Shown in pieces: positions 39,494 through 47,986 of a stretch of 64,000 nt of DNA. The stretch's first letter is position 1. Each line of letters starts with the position of its first letter. The stretch is from Porticoccus sp041395745 (GTDB taxonomy: Bacteria > Pseudomonadota > Gammaproteobacteria > Pseudomonadales > Porticoccaceae). The position numbers were made by a program, and so were the translations under genes. The notes beneath the pieces are model-generated. The model was not told the DNA's origin, ran no database searches, and was given only the letters and a program-made list of their open reading frames with translations. The stretch spans positions 248,001 through 312,000 of the forward strand of contig JAWKZV010000003.1 of assembly GCA_041395745.1 (NCBI GenBank). The letters are read 5' to 3'.

Positions 39494-41515
39494 ATGACCG
39501 AACGCCGAAAAATTCTCGTCACCAGCGCCCTGCCATACGCCAATGGCTCGATTCACATGGGACACCTGGTGGAATACATCCAGACAGATATCTGGGTGCG
39601 CTTTCAGAAAATGCGTGGCCACGAATGTTACTACGTCTGCGCCGACGATGCCCACGGTACCGCCATCATGTTGAAGGCGGAACAGCTTGGCATCACCCCC
39701 GAGCAACTGATCGATCAGGTGCGCGCTGAACACCAGCAGGATTTCAGCGACTTCCTGATTCGCTTCGACAATTATCACTCCACCCATTCGGAGGAGAACC
39801 GCCACTACGCTTCGCTGATCTACACCCGGCTGCGGGACCAGGGTCACATCGCTACCCGCGAGATCACCCAGGCCTACGACCCTGAGAAACAACTGTTCCT
39901 GGCGGATCGCTACATCAAGGGCACCTGCCCGAAATGCAAGACCGAGGACCAGTACGGCGACAACTGTGAAGCCTGTGGCGCCACCTATTCGCCCACCGAC
40001 CTGATCAATCCGGTGTCCGCCATTTCCGGCGCCACCCCGGTGGAGAAGGCATCCACCCACTACTTCTTCAAGCTGCCCGATTTCACCGACTTCCTGAAGG
40101 CCTGGACCCGCGCCGGCCACGTGCAGGAAGAGGTGGCCAACAAGCTCGGCGAGTGGCTGGACGGCGGCCTGCAGGAGTGGGACATCAGCCGCGACGCGCC
40201 CTATTTCGGTTTCGAGATTCCGGACGCGCCGGGCAAGTACTTCTATGTGTGGCTGGACGCGCCGATCGGCTACATGGCCAGCTTCAAGAACCTCTGCGAC
40301 CGTGAAGGCATAGACTTTGACGAGTTCTGGGGCGAACACTCGGACACCGAACTGTACCACTTCATCGGCAAGGACATCGTCAACTTCCATGCGCTGTTCT
40401 GGCCCGCCATGTTGGCCAATGCCGGTTTCCGCACCCCCTCCGAGGTGTGCGTGCACGGCTTCCTGACCGTCAACGGCAAGAAAATGTCCAAGTCCCGCGG
40501 CACCTTCATCAATGCCCGCAGCTACCTGGACCACCTCAACCCGGAATACCTGCGCTACTACTTTGCCGCCAAGCTGTCCGCCGGCGTGGATGACCTGGAC
40601 CTGAACCTGGATGACTTCATCCAGCGGGTCAACAGCGACCTGGTGGGCAAAGTGGTGAATATCGCCAGCCGCTGCGCCAAGTTCGTCAGCAAGGGCAACG
40701 ACGGCGTACTCTCCGGAACCATCGCCGACCAGGCGCTGTGGCAGCGGGTGGCCGGTGCCGCCGGCGGTATCGCCGAGCACTACGAAAACCGCGAGTTCGG
40801 CAAGGCCGTGCGCGATATCATGGCGCTGGCGGATGCCGCCAACGAATACATCGCCGCCAAGGAGCCCTGGAAGCTGGCCAAGGAAGCCGGTCGCGAACAG
40901 GAAGTACAGGATATCTGCTCCCTGGGCATCAACCTGTTCCGCGCCCTGATGATTTACTTGAAGCCAATCCTGCCCGCCATGGCGGAGGCCGCCGAGGCCT
41001 TCCTGAATGACCAGCCGGTTTGGCAGGGCGAGATCACACCGCTTCTGAACCACCGCATCAATGAGTTCAAGCCGCTGATGCAGCGGGTTGAGAAGGAAAA
41101 AGTGGACGCCATGCTGGAAGCCAGCAAAGAGGCTCTGGCGTCCGCCACAGCCAAACCTGCCAGCGGTCCGCTGGTGGATGAACCCTTGGCGGCTGAAATC
41201 AATTTTGATGATTTCATCAAGGTGGACCTGCGGGTAGCCCGCATCGTCAAGGCCCAGCCGGTGGACGGTGCCGACAAGCTGTTGCAATTGACCCTGGATA
41301 TCGGCGGCGAAACCCGCAACGTGTTTTCCGGCATCAAGTCCGCCTACAAGGCGGAAGACCTGGAAGGTCGCCTCACCGTGATGGTGGCCAACCTGGCACC
41401 GCGCAAAATGCGCTTCGGCATGTCCGAAGGCATGGTGCTGGCCGCCGGGGACGACAAGGGTATTTACCTGCTGTCTCCGGACAGCGGCGCCGAACCCGGC
41501 CAGCGGATTACCTGA
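39494..41515 (+). CDS. metG: Methionyl-tRNA synthetase
   Basis: The product of 673 residues begins MTERRKILVTSALPYANGSIHMGHLVEYIQ, with the HIGH motif as HMGH. It continues with a zinc knuckle (CPKCKTEDQYGDNCEACGATY), a KMSKS loop (GKKMSKSRGTF), and the C-terminal EMAP-type tRNA-binding domain (IKVDLRVARIVKAQPVDGADKLLQL). The enzyme charges initiator and elongator tRNA-Met. The frame extends 31 codons upstream, but the MTERRK start matches the family. It sits between apbC (divergent) and the rnf operon, a common gammaproteobacterial order. Confidence 0.98.
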   Translation: MTERRKILVTSALPYANGSIHMGHLVEYIQTDIWVRFQKMRGHECYYVCADDAHGTAIMLKAEQLGITPEQLIDQVRAEHQQDFSDFLIRFDNYHSTHSEENRHYASLIYTRLRDQGHIATREITQAYDPEKQLFLADRYIKGTCPKCKTEDQYGDNCEACGATYSPTDLINPVSAISGATPVEKASTHYFFKLPDFTDFLKAWTRAGHVQEEVANKLGEWLDGGLQEWDISRDAPYFGFEIPDAPGKYFYVWLDAPIGYMASFKNLCDREGIDFDEFWGEHSDTELYHFIGKDIVNFHALFWPAMLANAGFRTPSEVCVHGFLTVNGKKMSKSRGTFINARSYLDHLNPEYLRYYFAAKLSAGVDDLDLNLDDFIQRVNSDLVGKVVNIASRCAKFVSKGNDGVLSGTIADQALWQRVAGAAGGIAEHYENREFGKAVRDIMALADAANEYIAAKEPWKLAKEAGREQEVQDICSLGINLFRALMIYLKPILPAMAEAAEAFLNDQPVWQGEITPLLNHRINEFKPLMQRVEKEKVDAMLEASKEALASATAKPASGPLVDEPLAAEINFDDFIKVDLRVARIVKAQPVDGADKLLQLTLDIGGETRNVFSGIKSAYKAEDLEGRLTVMVANLAPRKMRFGMSEGMVLAAGDDKGIYLLSPDSGAEPGQRIT

Positions 41516-41588
41516 GTGTTTTAGTGCGTCTTTAGCACTAAACGCTATGACTTATGGCCAAATAAACTAAACAGACTGTGTTTTATAG

Positions 41589-41618
41589 TTAAAAGCCTAA
41601 AACCGGGGCCGTTATAAT
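41589..41618 (+). promoter_or_regulatory. Probable sigma-70 promoter of the rnf operon
   Basis: TTAAAA (41589-41594) and a perfect TATAAT (41613-41618) are separated by 18 bases, 24 bases before the rnfA start. The -10 box lies in the loop of a GGGGC/GCCCC inverted repeat (41605-41626). Confidence 0.5.
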
Positions 41619-41642
41619 GTTTGCCCCGACGAGACCGACGAT

Positions 41643-42218
41643 ATGCAGGAATTTGCCGTCATTCTGATCAGCGCCATACTGGTGAACAACTTTGTTCTGG
41701 TCCAGTTTCTCGGCCTGTGCCCGTTTATGGGAGTCTCGAACAAGCTGGAAACCGCCATCGGCATGGCCGGCGCCACCACTTTCGTGCTGACCCTGGCCGC
41801 CCTGTCCAGCTACATAGTGAATACCTGGATTCTGGTACCGCTCAACCTGGAGTACCTGAAAACCATCTCCTTTATCCTGGTGATCGCCGTTGTAGTGCAG
41901 TTCACCAAGATGTTTATCGAGAAAAGCAGCCCGCTGCTGTATCGGGTACTGGGTGTTTTCCTGCCGCTGATCACTACCAACTGCGCGGTGCTCGGGGTAG
42001 CCCTGCAAAACACCGCCAAGGCCCACAACCTCTTGCAGTCCACCCTCTACGGTTTCGGCGCAGCGCTGGGCTTTTCCCTGGTACTGATCCTGTTCTCCGC
42101 CATGCGCGAACGACTCGCAGTGGCCGACGTACCGGTACCGTTCAAGGGCGCCGCCATCGGCATGATCACCGCCGGCCTGATGTCGCTGGCCTTCATGGGC
42201 TTCAGCGGACTGGTCTAG
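41643..42218 (+). CDS. rnfA: Rnf electron transport complex subunit A
   Basis: A 191-residue integral membrane protein with six helices: MQEFAVILISAILVNNFVLVQFLGLCPFMGVSNKLETAIGMAGATTFV, then later TNCAVLGVALQN and a helix rich in LMSLAFMGFSGLV. RnfA and RnfE form the paired half-channels, each with conserved Cys near LCPFMGVS and TNCA, which bind an iron-sulphur cluster at the membrane centre. The complex links ferredoxin and NADH to an ion gradient, or reduces SoxR in Escherichia coli. It is the first of six consecutive rnf genes. Confidence 0.98.
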   Translation: MQEFAVILISAILVNNFVLVQFLGLCPFMGVSNKLETAIGMAGATTFVLTLAALSSYIVNTWILVPLNLEYLKTISFILVIAVVVQFTKMFIEKSSPLLYRVLGVFLPLITTNCAVLGVALQNTAKAHNLLQSTLYGFGAALGFSLVLILFSAMRERLAVADVPVPFKGAAIGMITAGLMSLAFMGFSGLV

Positions 42219-42231
42219 AGGAAGGAATCCC

Positions 42232-42861
42232 GTGTACGACCTTCTCATTCAACACCCGTTGATCGCGGCGCTGGCGGCGCTGGTAGGGCTCGCCCTGGTG
42301 TTCGGTGCGGTGCTCGGTTTTGCCGCTATCAAATTCCATGTGGAAGGGGACCCCATTGTCGACCAGATCGACAAGTTGCTGCCCCAGACCCAGTGCGGCC
42401 AGTGCGGCTACCCCGGCTGCCGCCCCTATGCCCAGGCCATCGCGGATGGCGACGCCATCAACAAGTGTCCGCCCGGCGGCCAGTCCACCATCAATGCCCT
42501 GGCGGCACTGCTGGATGTGGAAGCGCCAACCCTGGATGCCGAGCACGGCGAGGAAAGCGACGTCAAAAAAGTCGCCTACATTCGCGAACCGGAATGCATC
42601 GGCTGCACCAAGTGCATCCAGGCCTGTCCGGTGGACGCCATCCTCGGCGCCGCCAAGCAGATGCACACTGTGATCGCCAGCGAGTGCACCGGTTGCGACC
42701 TATGTGTGGAACCCTGCCCGGTTGACTGTATCGAGATGAGACCGGTACCACAGGGCCTGGCGGACTGGAAGTGGGAACGCCCGGCCTCCAGCGCCGAACA
42801 AGCCAAAGCACTGCGGCCCGGCAACATCATCGCCACAGATCGCGGAGAACAGGCCGCATGA
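42232..42861 (+). CDS. rnfB: Rnf electron transport complex subunit B (ferredoxin-like)
   Basis: The 209-residue product has one N-terminal membrane segment (residues 8-30), then a Cys motif (TQCGQCGYPGCRPYAQAI) and two [4Fe-4S] motifs (CIGCTKCIQACPVDAI and CTGCDLCVEPCPVDCIEM). The C-terminal tail is short and basic. RnfB takes electrons from ferredoxin and passes them to RnfC. It starts 13 bases after rnfA, and its stop codon overlaps the rnfC start (ATGA). All expected cluster ligands are intact. Confidence 0.97.
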   Translation: MYDLLIQHPLIAALAALVGLALVFGAVLGFAAIKFHVEGDPIVDQIDKLLPQTQCGQCGYPGCRPYAQAIADGDAINKCPPGGQSTINALAALLDVEAPTLDAEHGEESDVKKVAYIREPECIGCTKCIQACPVDAILGAAKQMHTVIASECTGCDLCVEPCPVDCIEMRPVPQGLADWKWERPASSAEQAKALRPGNIIATDRGEQAA

Positions 42862-45389
42862 GAAAAATCTGGGATCTGATCGGCGGCGTACATCCCCCCG
42901 AGAACAAACACCAGTCGGTGCAGCAGCCCATTGGTCGGCTGCCGCTGCCTGAAAAACTGATCATTCCCCTGAACCAGCATATCGGCGCACCGCCCAAGCT
43001 AGTGGTCAATAGTGGCGATCACGTACTGAAAGGGCAGGTTCTGGCGGAGCCCAACGGCATGGTCAGCGTCGGTGTACACGCGCCCACCTCGGGCACCATT
43101 GCCGATATCAGCGACCACCCCATTCCCCACCCGTCCGGAATGTCGGCCCGCTGTATCACCCTGATCCCCGATTGCGAAGACCGCTGGATCGAGCACGCCG
43201 GCATAGAAAACTACCGGGATTTCAGCCCCGCCAAGCTGCTGGAGCTGATTCGCGAAGCCGGTATCGCCGGCCTCGGTGGCGCGGGCTTTCCCACCGCGGT
43301 CAAGCTATCCGCCCGCAAACCGATCAGCACCCTGATCATCAACGGCACCGAGTGCGAACCCTACATCACTGCCGATGACATGCTGATGCGGGAGCATGCC
43401 CGGGAGATCGTCGAGGGCATCCAGATACTGTCCTATCTCCTCGGCGAGCCGGAAGAAATTCTCATCGGTATTGAGGACAACAAACCGGAGGCCTACGAAG
43501 CCCTGGAGCCCCATCTGGTGGGAACCAAGATCGAGCTGGTGGAATTTCCCACCCGCTACCCCTCTGGCGGCGAGAAGCAGCTGATCCAGATTCTCACCGG
43601 CAAGGAAGTCCCCAGTGGCGGCCTGCCGGCGGATGTCGGTATCGTCTGCCAGAATATTGGCACCACCGTTGCCATCCAGCGCGCCATCTGCCTGGGTGAA
43701 CCGCTGATCGAGCGGGTCACCACAGTGACCGGCCACGCCTGCACCATCAATCGCAATTACCGGACGCTGATCGGCACCCCGGTCAGCCACCTGCTGAAAC
43801 ACAATGGTTACGATCACAACCGCTGTGCACGGCTGATCATGGGTGGACCGATGATGGGTTTCACCCTCACCGACCAGGAAGTGCCGGTAATCAAGACCAC
43901 CAACTGTATCCTGGCGCCATCGCGGGAAGAATTGCCCGCGCCACCGCCGGCCCAGGCCTGTATTCGCTGCGGCATGTGCGCCGAAGCCTGCCCGGCCAGC
44001 CTGCTGCCACAGCAATTGTTCTGGTACGCCCAGTCCCAGAACTACGAGCGGCTGGAGGCCCACAACCTGTTTGACTGCATTGAGTGCGGCGCCTGTTCCT
44101 ACGTCTGCCCCAGCAATATCCCGCTGGTGCAGTACTACCGCTCTGCCAAGGGAGAAATCCGCAAGCAGACCCAGGAAAAAATGAAGTCCGACCGCGCCCG
44201 CGCCCGTTTCGAGTTCCAGCAGGCTCGCAAGGCCAAGGAAGAAGCGGAAAAAGTCGCCAAGCGGGAAGCTCGCCTCAAGGCTGCGGAACAGGCGCGCGCC
44301 CTTTCCGCCGACAAACCCGGTGGGGGAAAAGCCGCACCCGGTCCGGACGATGTCATCAAGGCAGCCATGGCTCGCGCGGCACAGAAGCAGGCCTCCCCGG
44401 AAGAACAGCGCGGCAAGCTGGAGCGGGGCGTGGCCCGCGCCGAGAGCCATCTGCAAACAGTCGAGCACCACTTGCAGACCGCACAACAGGAAGGCTCTGA
44501 ACAGCAGATTGCCCAGGCCCAGGCCTCCGTGGAAGACGCGCGCCTGCGGCTGGAAGATGCCCGCCGCAAACTGTCAGAACTGGGGACTGCCGACAACACC
44601 GCCGACAAGGTGATGGCACGGGTACAGGCCAGCCCCCGCGATGCGCTGGAAAAGAAAATCGCCAGCCTCAAAGAACGCGTTGCCGTCACCGAACAGAAAA
44701 TTGCCGAAGCTGACGACGACAGCCTGAAAACAGCCCTGCAGAGTGGCCTGGACAAGCAGCTCGCCAAGTTGCGGGAAGCTGAACAGCAGCTGGCGGAAGC
44801 CCCCATCGCAGCCGAACCGGCGCCAGAGGCCACCAACGATGCAGCCGCTGCGGCCATCGCCAGAGCCCAGGCCCGCGCTGCGGCCATGGAAAACATGTCC
44901 GAAGAAGACAAACTTCGGGAGTCCATCATTTCCCTGGAAGGGCGCATCGAAAAAGCCAAGGCCAAACTGGACGAAGCCAAAGCCGGCGAGTCCGACCATG
45001 TCGACGCACTGCAGACCGGCCTCGACAAGTTACAGCAGAAACTGCTCGAAAGCCGCGACAAGTACACCGCCCTGACCGGCAAGCCGCTTGCCGGAGCCAA
45101 GGCGACCGAGTCTACCGCTGATAGCGCGCCTGCGGAAGAAGCGGATGCCGCCTCTGCGGCCATCGCCCGCGCCCAGGCCCGGGCCGCCGAACTGGCCAAT
45201 ATGTCTGAACTGGACCGGCTGCAGGAGAGCGTCGCCTCCCTGAAGTCCCGTGTGGAAAAGGCCCGCCAGAAACTCCGCGACGCCGAAGCCGAAGGCTCCG
45301 AGCACGTTGACGCCCTGCGCACCGCGGCGGAAAAACTGCAAACCAAGCTGGCCGCTGCAGAGCAGCAGCTGGCTGACTACCACTCCTGA
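42858..45389 (+). CDS. rnfC: Rnf electron transport complex subunit C, with long repeat-rich C-terminus
   Basis: The 843-residue product starts MRKIWDLIGGVHPPENKHQS and has the NADH/FMN-binding module (GLGGAGFPTAVKLSARKP, INGTECEPYITADDMLMREH) and two [4Fe-4S] motifs (CIRCGMCAEACPASLLPQQL, CIECGACSYVCPSNIPLVQ). About residue 430 onwards is a 400-residue charged, coiled-coil region with repeated blocks; ARAQARAAxxxNMSE appears twice (NMSEEDKLRES and NMSELDRLQES), each followed by a helix and a SDHVDAL or SEHVDAL motif. Escherichia coli RnfC has a similar extension; its role is unclear. RnfC is the peripheral NADH-oxidising subunit. Confidence 0.96.
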   Translation: MRKIWDLIGGVHPPENKHQSVQQPIGRLPLPEKLIIPLNQHIGAPPKLVVNSGDHVLKGQVLAEPNGMVSVGVHAPTSGTIADISDHPIPHPSGMSARCITLIPDCEDRWIEHAGIENYRDFSPAKLLELIREAGIAGLGGAGFPTAVKLSARKPISTLIINGTECEPYITADDMLMREHAREIVEGIQILSYLLGEPEEILIGIEDNKPEAYEALEPHLVGTKIELVEFPTRYPSGGEKQLIQILTGKEVPSGGLPADVGIVCQNIGTTVAIQRAICLGEPLIERVTTVTGHACTINRNYRTLIGTPVSHLLKHNGYDHNRCARLIMGGPMMGFTLTDQEVPVIKTTNCILAPSREELPAPPPAQACIRCGMCAEACPASLLPQQLFWYAQSQNYERLEAHNLFDCIECGACSYVCPSNIPLVQYYRSAKGEIRKQTQEKMKSDRARARFEFQQARKAKEEAEKVAKREARLKAAEQARALSADKPGGGKAAPGPDDVIKAAMARAAQKQASPEEQRGKLERGVARAESHLQTVEHHLQTAQQEGSEQQIAQAQASVEDARLRLEDARRKLSELGTADNTADKVMARVQASPRDALEKKIASLKERVAVTEQKIAEADDDSLKTALQSGLDKQLAKLREAEQQLAEAPIAAEPAPEATNDAAAAAIARAQARAAAMENMSEEDKLRESIISLEGRIEKAKAKLDEAKAGESDHVDALQTGLDKLQQKLLESRDKYTALTGKPLAGAKATESTADSAPAEEADAASAAIARAQARAAELANMSELDRLQESVASLKSRVEKARQKLRDAEAEGSEHVDALRTAAEKLQTKLAAAEQQLADYHS

Positions 45390-45400
45390 CGGATACCCCC

Positions 45401-46468
45401 ATGGCGTTGCTGAAAATCACCTCACCCCACGCCCACACTGCCCAGAATACGGCTGCGGTGATGCGCCTGGTGCTGCTGGCGACCCTTCCGGGGCTGCTGG
45501 CGTTGACGGTATTTTTCGGCTGGGGCTCGCTGATCAACGTCCTGCTCGCCGCTGTTGTGGCCGCGGGCTGTGAAGCCCTGGTAATGCATCTGCGCAAGCG
45601 CCCGGTAATGTTCTACCTGGGCGACTACAGCGCCATGGTCACTTCGGTACTGCTGGGCCTAGCACTGCCGCCGCTGGCTCCCTGGTGGGTGGTGGTGGTG
45701 GGCACCGGCTTCGCCGTCCTGATCGCCAAACACCTCTATGGCGGGCTCGGGTACAACCCGTTCAACCCGGCCATGGTCGGCTATGTGGTGCTGCTGATCT
45801 CCTTCCCGGTGCAGATGACGTCCTGGCCGGCGCCGTTGGATCTCTATCCCGAAGGTGCCGCCATCCCGGGGCTCTGGGAGTCATTGCAGATCGTCTTCCC
45901 GATACTCAGCGCGGAACACATCGACGCGGTCACCGCCGCTACACCGCTGGACACCTTCAAGCACAACAGCGGCTTGCTGGTAGCACAGCTCTACGAGAAA
46001 ACCCCGCTGTTCAACCAGGCCCAACTGGCGGGGCTGGGCTGGGAATGGGTCAATCTCGGCTTCCTGGCCGGCGGCTGCCTGCTGCTGGCAAAGCGTGTCT
46101 TTACCTGGCACGCGCCGGTGGCGATGCTCGCCAGTCTGGCCCTTTGCGCCGCCCTGTTCTACGACAGCGGCAGCTCTGCCAGCCACGGCTCACCGCTGAT
46201 GCACCTGTTGTCCGGCGGCACCATGCTGGGGGCCTTCTTTATCATCACTGATCCGGTGACCTCCGCCACCAGCAACCGCGGACGACTGGTCTACGGCGCC
46301 CTGATCGGCGTCCTGATCTTCATTATTCGCAGCTGGGGCAGCTATCCTGACGCGGTGGCATTCTCGGTGTTGCTGATGAATTTTGCGGCACCCCTGATCG
46401 ACAACTACACTCTGCCGCGCACCTACGGCCACCAGAAGCCGCGCCGCGCCACCGAGAAGAAGGAATAA
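45401..46468 (+). CDS. rnfD: Rnf electron transport complex subunit D
   Basis: This 355-residue membrane protein has about ten helices. It begins MALLKITSPHAHTAQNTAAVMRLVLLATLPGLLALTVFFG and includes GGLGYNPFNPAMVGYVVLLISFP and ITDPVTSATSNRGRLVYGA, where the Thr of the S-A-T motif carries covalently bound FMN. RnfD and RnfG are the flavin subunits. It lies 11 bases after rnfC. Conservation is complete and the length is the usual one. Confidence 0.97.
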   Translation: MALLKITSPHAHTAQNTAAVMRLVLLATLPGLLALTVFFGWGSLINVLLAAVVAAGCEALVMHLRKRPVMFYLGDYSAMVTSVLLGLALPPLAPWWVVVVGTGFAVLIAKHLYGGLGYNPFNPAMVGYVVLLISFPVQMTSWPAPLDLYPEGAAIPGLWESLQIVFPILSAEHIDAVTAATPLDTFKHNSGLLVAQLYEKTPLFNQAQLAGLGWEWVNLGFLAGGCLLLAKRVFTWHAPVAMLASLALCAALFYDSGSSASHGSPLMHLLSGGTMLGAFFIITDPVTSATSNRGRLVYGALIGVLIFIIRSWGSYPDAVAFSVLLMNFAAPLIDNYTLPRTYGHQKPRRATEKKE

Positions 46469-46470
46469 CC

Positions 46471-47148
46471 ATGGCCAGGCTCGGCAAGTCCATCGGTTTC
46501 AACAGCGTGGTGCTGGGCGTGTTTGCCCTGGTCACCGCAGCCATGCTGGCCGGCACCTACCTGGGCACCAAAGACCGTATTGCCGCCGCGCAACGGGAAG
46601 TGGCCAAGCGGGCGCTGCTGGAGATCATTCCCCTCGACCGCCACAACAACGACCTGCTGCTGGATACCGTGCCGGTACCCGCCAACTTCTGGCATACCCT
46701 GGGTATCGAAGGCGGCGAGGTCAACATTGCCCGGGAGGGCGATGAGCCAGTGGCGGTGATTGTGCCCGCCGTGGCGCCAGACGGTTACAACGGCGATATT
46801 CAGCTGATCATCGGCATCAATGTCGATGGCACCCTGGCCGGGGTACGGGTGTTGTCACACCACGAAACACCCGGGCTGGGCGACAAGGTTGATCTGAAGA
46901 AGAGCGACTGGATTCTCGGTTTCAACGGCAAATCCCTGCGCAATCCGGACTCCAGCCTGTGGAAAGTGAAGAAGGACAAGGGCGACTTTGACCAGTTCAC
47001 CGGTGCCACCATCACCCCGCGTGCGGTGGTAAAGCAAGTCTACAGGACGCTGAAGTACTACAATGAAGACCGCGAGCGCCTGTTGAAGGCGGCCCGGGAT
47101 AAGCCCACCGTCAAACACGAGGGCAGCGAGGACAAGGAACATGGCTGA
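46471..47148 (+). CDS. rnfG: Rnf electron transport complex subunit G
   Basis: The 225-residue product has an N-terminal membrane segment (residues 11-32) and a periplasmic FMN-binding domain. The GATITPRAV motif includes Thr180, the predicted site of covalent FMN attachment. Also seen are GYNGDIQLIIGINVDGTLAGVRVLSHHETPGLGDKV. It overlaps rnfE by eight bases. The tail is Lys/Glu-rich. Confidence 0.96.
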   Translation: MARLGKSIGFNSVVLGVFALVTAAMLAGTYLGTKDRIAAAQREVAKRALLEIIPLDRHNNDLLLDTVPVPANFWHTLGIEGGEVNIAREGDEPVAVIVPAVAPDGYNGDIQLIIGINVDGTLAGVRVLSHHETPGLGDKVDLKKSDWILGFNGKSLRNPDSSLWKVKKDKGDFDQFTGATITPRAVVKQVYRTLKYYNEDRERLLKAARDKPTVKHEGSEDKEHG

Positions 47149-47854
47149 TATCAGCAACCGCGAAATCGTCTACAACGGCCTGTGGAAGAACAACCCCGGC
47201 CTGGTTCAGTTACTCGGGCTGTGTCCGCTGCTGGCGGTCACCGGCTCCATCGTCAATGCCCTGGGTCTGGGCCTGGCGACCATGCTGGTACTGGCTGGCT
47301 CCAACACAGTGGTGTCACTGATCCGCAACCATGTTTCGGAAGCGGTGAAAATTCCCGTGTTCGTGATGATCATCGCCACCTTTACCACCTGCACCGAGCT
47401 GCTGATGCAGGCCTTTACCTATGAGCTGTACACCATCCTGGGCATTTTCATCCCGCTGATCGTCACCAACTGCATCATCCTCGGCCGCGCTGAGGCATTT
47501 GCCAGCAAGCACCCTGTGGGTGCGTCAGCACTGGATGGACTGATGATGGGCAGCGGTTTCTGCCTGGTGCTATTACTGGTCGGCACCATCCGTGAGATTC
47601 TCGGCAGCGGCACACTGTTCGCCAACATGAACCTGCTGTTCGGCCCGATGGCGCAAAACTGGACCCTGCACCTGTTCGGCGATGACTACGGTTTCCTGGT
47701 GGCAGTGCTGCCACCCGGCGCGTTTCTGGTGGTAGGCATGCTGATCGCGCTGAAAAATGTGATCGACAGTCGCATCGAACAGCGCAAGGCAGCTGGCAAG
47801 ATCCCGGTGACCGCCGGTTCCAAGCGGGTGCGCACCACCGGTGCCATCAGCTGA
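47141..47854 (+). CDS. rnfE: Rnf electron transport complex subunit E
   Basis: A 237-residue membrane protein paralogous to RnfA: NGLWKNNPGLVQLLGLCPLLAVTGSIVNALGLGLATMLV, FTTCTELLMQAFTYELYTILGIFIPLIVTNCIILGRAEAF. The Cys residues in LGLCPLLA and TNCI fit the shared iron-sulphur site. With the other five subunits it completes a full Rnf complex. In many gammaproteobacteria nth follows rnfE; here an unrelated thiamine-diphosphate enzyme follows instead. A GC-rich hairpin (47900-47920) lies in the gap. Confidence 0.97.
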   Translation: MADISNREIVYNGLWKNNPGLVQLLGLCPLLAVTGSIVNALGLGLATMLVLAGSNTVVSLIRNHVSEAVKIPVFVMIIATFTTCTELLMQAFTYELYTILGIFIPLIVTNCIILGRAEAFASKHPVGASALDGLMMGSGFCLVLLLVGTIREILGSGTLFANMNLLFGPMAQNWTLHLFGDDYGFLVAVLPPGAFLVVGMLIALKNVIDSRIEQRKAAGKIPVTAGSKRVRTTGAIS

Positions 47855-47899
47855 TTCGCCGTCCCGATCACAAATTCGGCAATACTTTCACTGTTGACT

Positions 47900-47920
47900 C
47901 GCCGCCCCTGCCGGGCGGCG
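47900..47920. terminator. GC-rich hairpin after rnfE, weak terminator candidate
   Basis: Perfect 8-bp stem CGCCGCCC/GGGCGGCG with a 5-base loop lies 45 bases after the rnf operon. It has no T tract and is flanked by two copies of GTTGACT, so termination would be incomplete. Confidence 0.35.
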
Positions 47921-47986
47921 TTGACTCTCCCCGTCCCGCTTAATAGCATGGATTGATACTGTGACTGACAGCGCAATGAGGGACTG

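Noticed and set aside
39383..41287. 634-codon open frame on the minus strand opposite metG
   Set aside because: It lies entirely opposite metG, a certain gene. Its protein is low in common motifs and rich in His/Gly/Val as expected for an antisense frame of high-GC coding DNA.
43305..45346. Two long frames (393 and 403 codons) opposite rnfC
   Set aside because: Ser/Ala/Arg-rich composition mirrors the coiled-coil repeats of rnfC; no independent gene support.
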